From positions 1,984,001-2,048,000 of the forward strand of contig SMMW01000149.1 in NCBI GenBank assembly GCA_004794655.1: a stretch of 64,000 nucleotides of DNA. Direction: 5' to 3'. A program made the position numbers and the translations under genes. This stretch comes from Marisa cornuarietis (lineage: Eukaryota > Mollusca > Gastropoda > Architaenioglossa > Ampullariidae). Positions 62,636-64,000 of the stretch are shown here, piece by piece. The notes under the pieces were generated by a model. The model ran no database searches and had not been told where the DNA came from. It saw nothing but the letters and a program-made list of their open reading frames with translations. Positions within the stretch are counted from its first letter, which is position 1, and the number at the start of each line of letters is the position of its first letter.

Positions 62636-63935
62636 TGATTATCAGGGGAACCTTCCTGCTTATTCGGGTTTCTTTCCTGTCTGCGGAAATAACTTTCTAC
62701 GAGGCGAAATCGCCAAACCGAGCAATCCGCAAACCAGCTAAGCTACTGGTACTGAATGTGAAGGTAAAGGTCGTCAACTAACCTTTCGCTTTGTTGAAGA
62801 AACTGTTTTTAAGTGTCGCTTCTATTTGCATGTTTCTCAGTATGCTCAGGATTTAAGGTTTGCATGACACACTGGTGTGTAGGTATCCATGCGCTCCATT
62901 TCTTCGAACAGCATTCATTTTTCATTACATTTTCATAACAATGGCAGTTGACCCACTCTAATTTGTTTTGAGAAAAATGTAATTTTGTTTACATACAACG
63001 AGGACTGAATGTGTCATTATATTGAATAGTAACTTCTGTTACTCAGTGGTCGAGTTGAATCAGGGCTGTGGTGACTGGCGTTAGGTAGCCATTACGACAG
63101 TCGAGTCAACTGGGAGAAATTCGCTGCGCCACATGAGTATCGAACCTCACCTCTTCGGGTTTGGAAATCAGTTCTCTAATCTTTCGGATAGTCGCTTCTC
63201 GAAACTACTAACCGGCCGATGAGCTCTTCTGATGCCGTGAGCTTTGTCACTTCCTCACGTGTACACAAGCAAGCCCACCCGCTGAAGGCGGCAGAACGCT
63301 ACACCTGTATGGGGAAAACAATAAACTTGGATTGGGTGTAAATAAGGACGGTCCTGCGAGGGTTGCCTAGTCTTGGCCGTATGGACTGCTAAAGTCGTAC
63401 GCTGCACATTGCTGCTATATTTAATCGCCCATCCTTCCCTGTGTCCTTCATTCACTCGAAGTACTGATCGTCGGAATTCTCCCGGGATCGATATCCGAAA
63501 TTTAATTTCTTCGGCAGCGCGCGAAAAGTCTCGTAAACATCCCCACGCCGTCAGTGCATGATCGCACCACACGAACTCATTAGCTTACAGTGACACAGCA
63601 ACCTCTTTCTCTAGGCCCCTTACCGACGACCTCTTTGTCTCTGTCAACAACCTCTAACCTGCAGTCTGTAAACAGGGTCAAATGTCATCTACTCACTACA
63701 CAACGAGCTGACTCGCCAACATCTTCTTCCGGTTCTTGTATAGCGCGAGTGCGCTCCACGTTATGGCAGTTTAACGGAAGACTTCCAGCGCTCTGATTTA
63801 TAAAATGAAAAGCTCAAACATGATTTCAGTGGCAGTGGCTGTAGCTGTAAAATGCGTACTAACTCTGCTCTCCAATTTGAAGAGTAACAGAACCATTCAC
63901 CAGAACATGCCGAACTCATTCAGTAAATACAGAAC
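62636..63935. repeat. dispersed repeat, copy 2, split by other sequence
   Basis: The left part (62636-62780) and right part (63583-63935) match 51756-52262 in the same order. About 800 bases between them (62780-63580), including a SINE, are absent from copy 1, so copy 2 was interrupted by insertions or copy 1 was deleted. Confidence 0.6.
63050..63235 (-). mobile_element. tRNA-derived SINE, family 2 relative
   Basis: The minus strand carries the B box GGTTCGATACTC (63135-63146), then GTGGCGCAGCGAATTTCTCC and AGTTGACTCGACTG, similar to the SINE at 59700. It lies inside the interrupted repeat copy 2. Confidence 0.6.
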
Positions 63936-64000
63936 ACTTAACCCGCTTAGACCAGAATAAAAATATTTCTATGTTCAGAAACATGGGCTTAACGAGGTTT

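Overview
The window is nuclear DNA of an intron-rich, repeat-rich invertebrate. Two conserved genes (an SLC16-type transporter and the Rab geranylgeranyltransferase beta subunit) have short exons with GT-AG introns of 0.1-1.6 kb. The rest is AT-rich and full of LINEs, Gypsy LTR elements, Tigger/pogo and hAT relatives, MITEs and tRNA-derived SINEs. The overall character suggests a lophotrochozoan, most likely a mollusc, but this is an impression and not a proof.

Layout. 1-655: end of an LTR (minus strand). 656-4921: no gene, partly 3' UTR of the transporter. 4922-9893 (minus): seven coding exons of an SLC16 monocarboxylate-transporter-like protein of 588 aa with every junction in phase. 9894-11902: shared upstream region with a MITE. 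11903-16990 (plus): nine coding exons of RABGGTB; with a Met-only first exon the protein is 333 aa and its zinc ligands fall at D238, C240 and H290. 17000-20580: gene-poor, with a hAT MITE. 20593-21618, 35198-36286 and 42560-43588 (all minus): three paralogous cysteine-rich single-pass membrane proteins that I cannot assign to a named family. They are separated by nested transposons: a LINE with RNase H broken by a hAT-like element that itself holds a Tigger, then two more LINEs. 43.6-51.4 kb: Gypsy integrase fragments, SINEs and microsatellites, all of which probably lies in the first intron of the third paralogue. 52416-59003: a block bounded by a perfect 16-base inverted repeat, carrying a multi-exon, partly decayed gene resembling the DUF4806 family plus three MITEs. 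59.7-64 kb: SINEs and a second LTR copy (60905 to about 62148), inverted relative to the copy at 1-655.

How it fits together. SLC16 and RABGGTB are head to head and may share a promoter region. The three cysteine-rich genes look like a local duplication series. Two of them share an intron just before the start codon and a similar upstream non-coding exon, and they have short Ser/Thr/acidic cytoplasmic tails, which suggests surface receptors or decoys. Everything else is transposon history.
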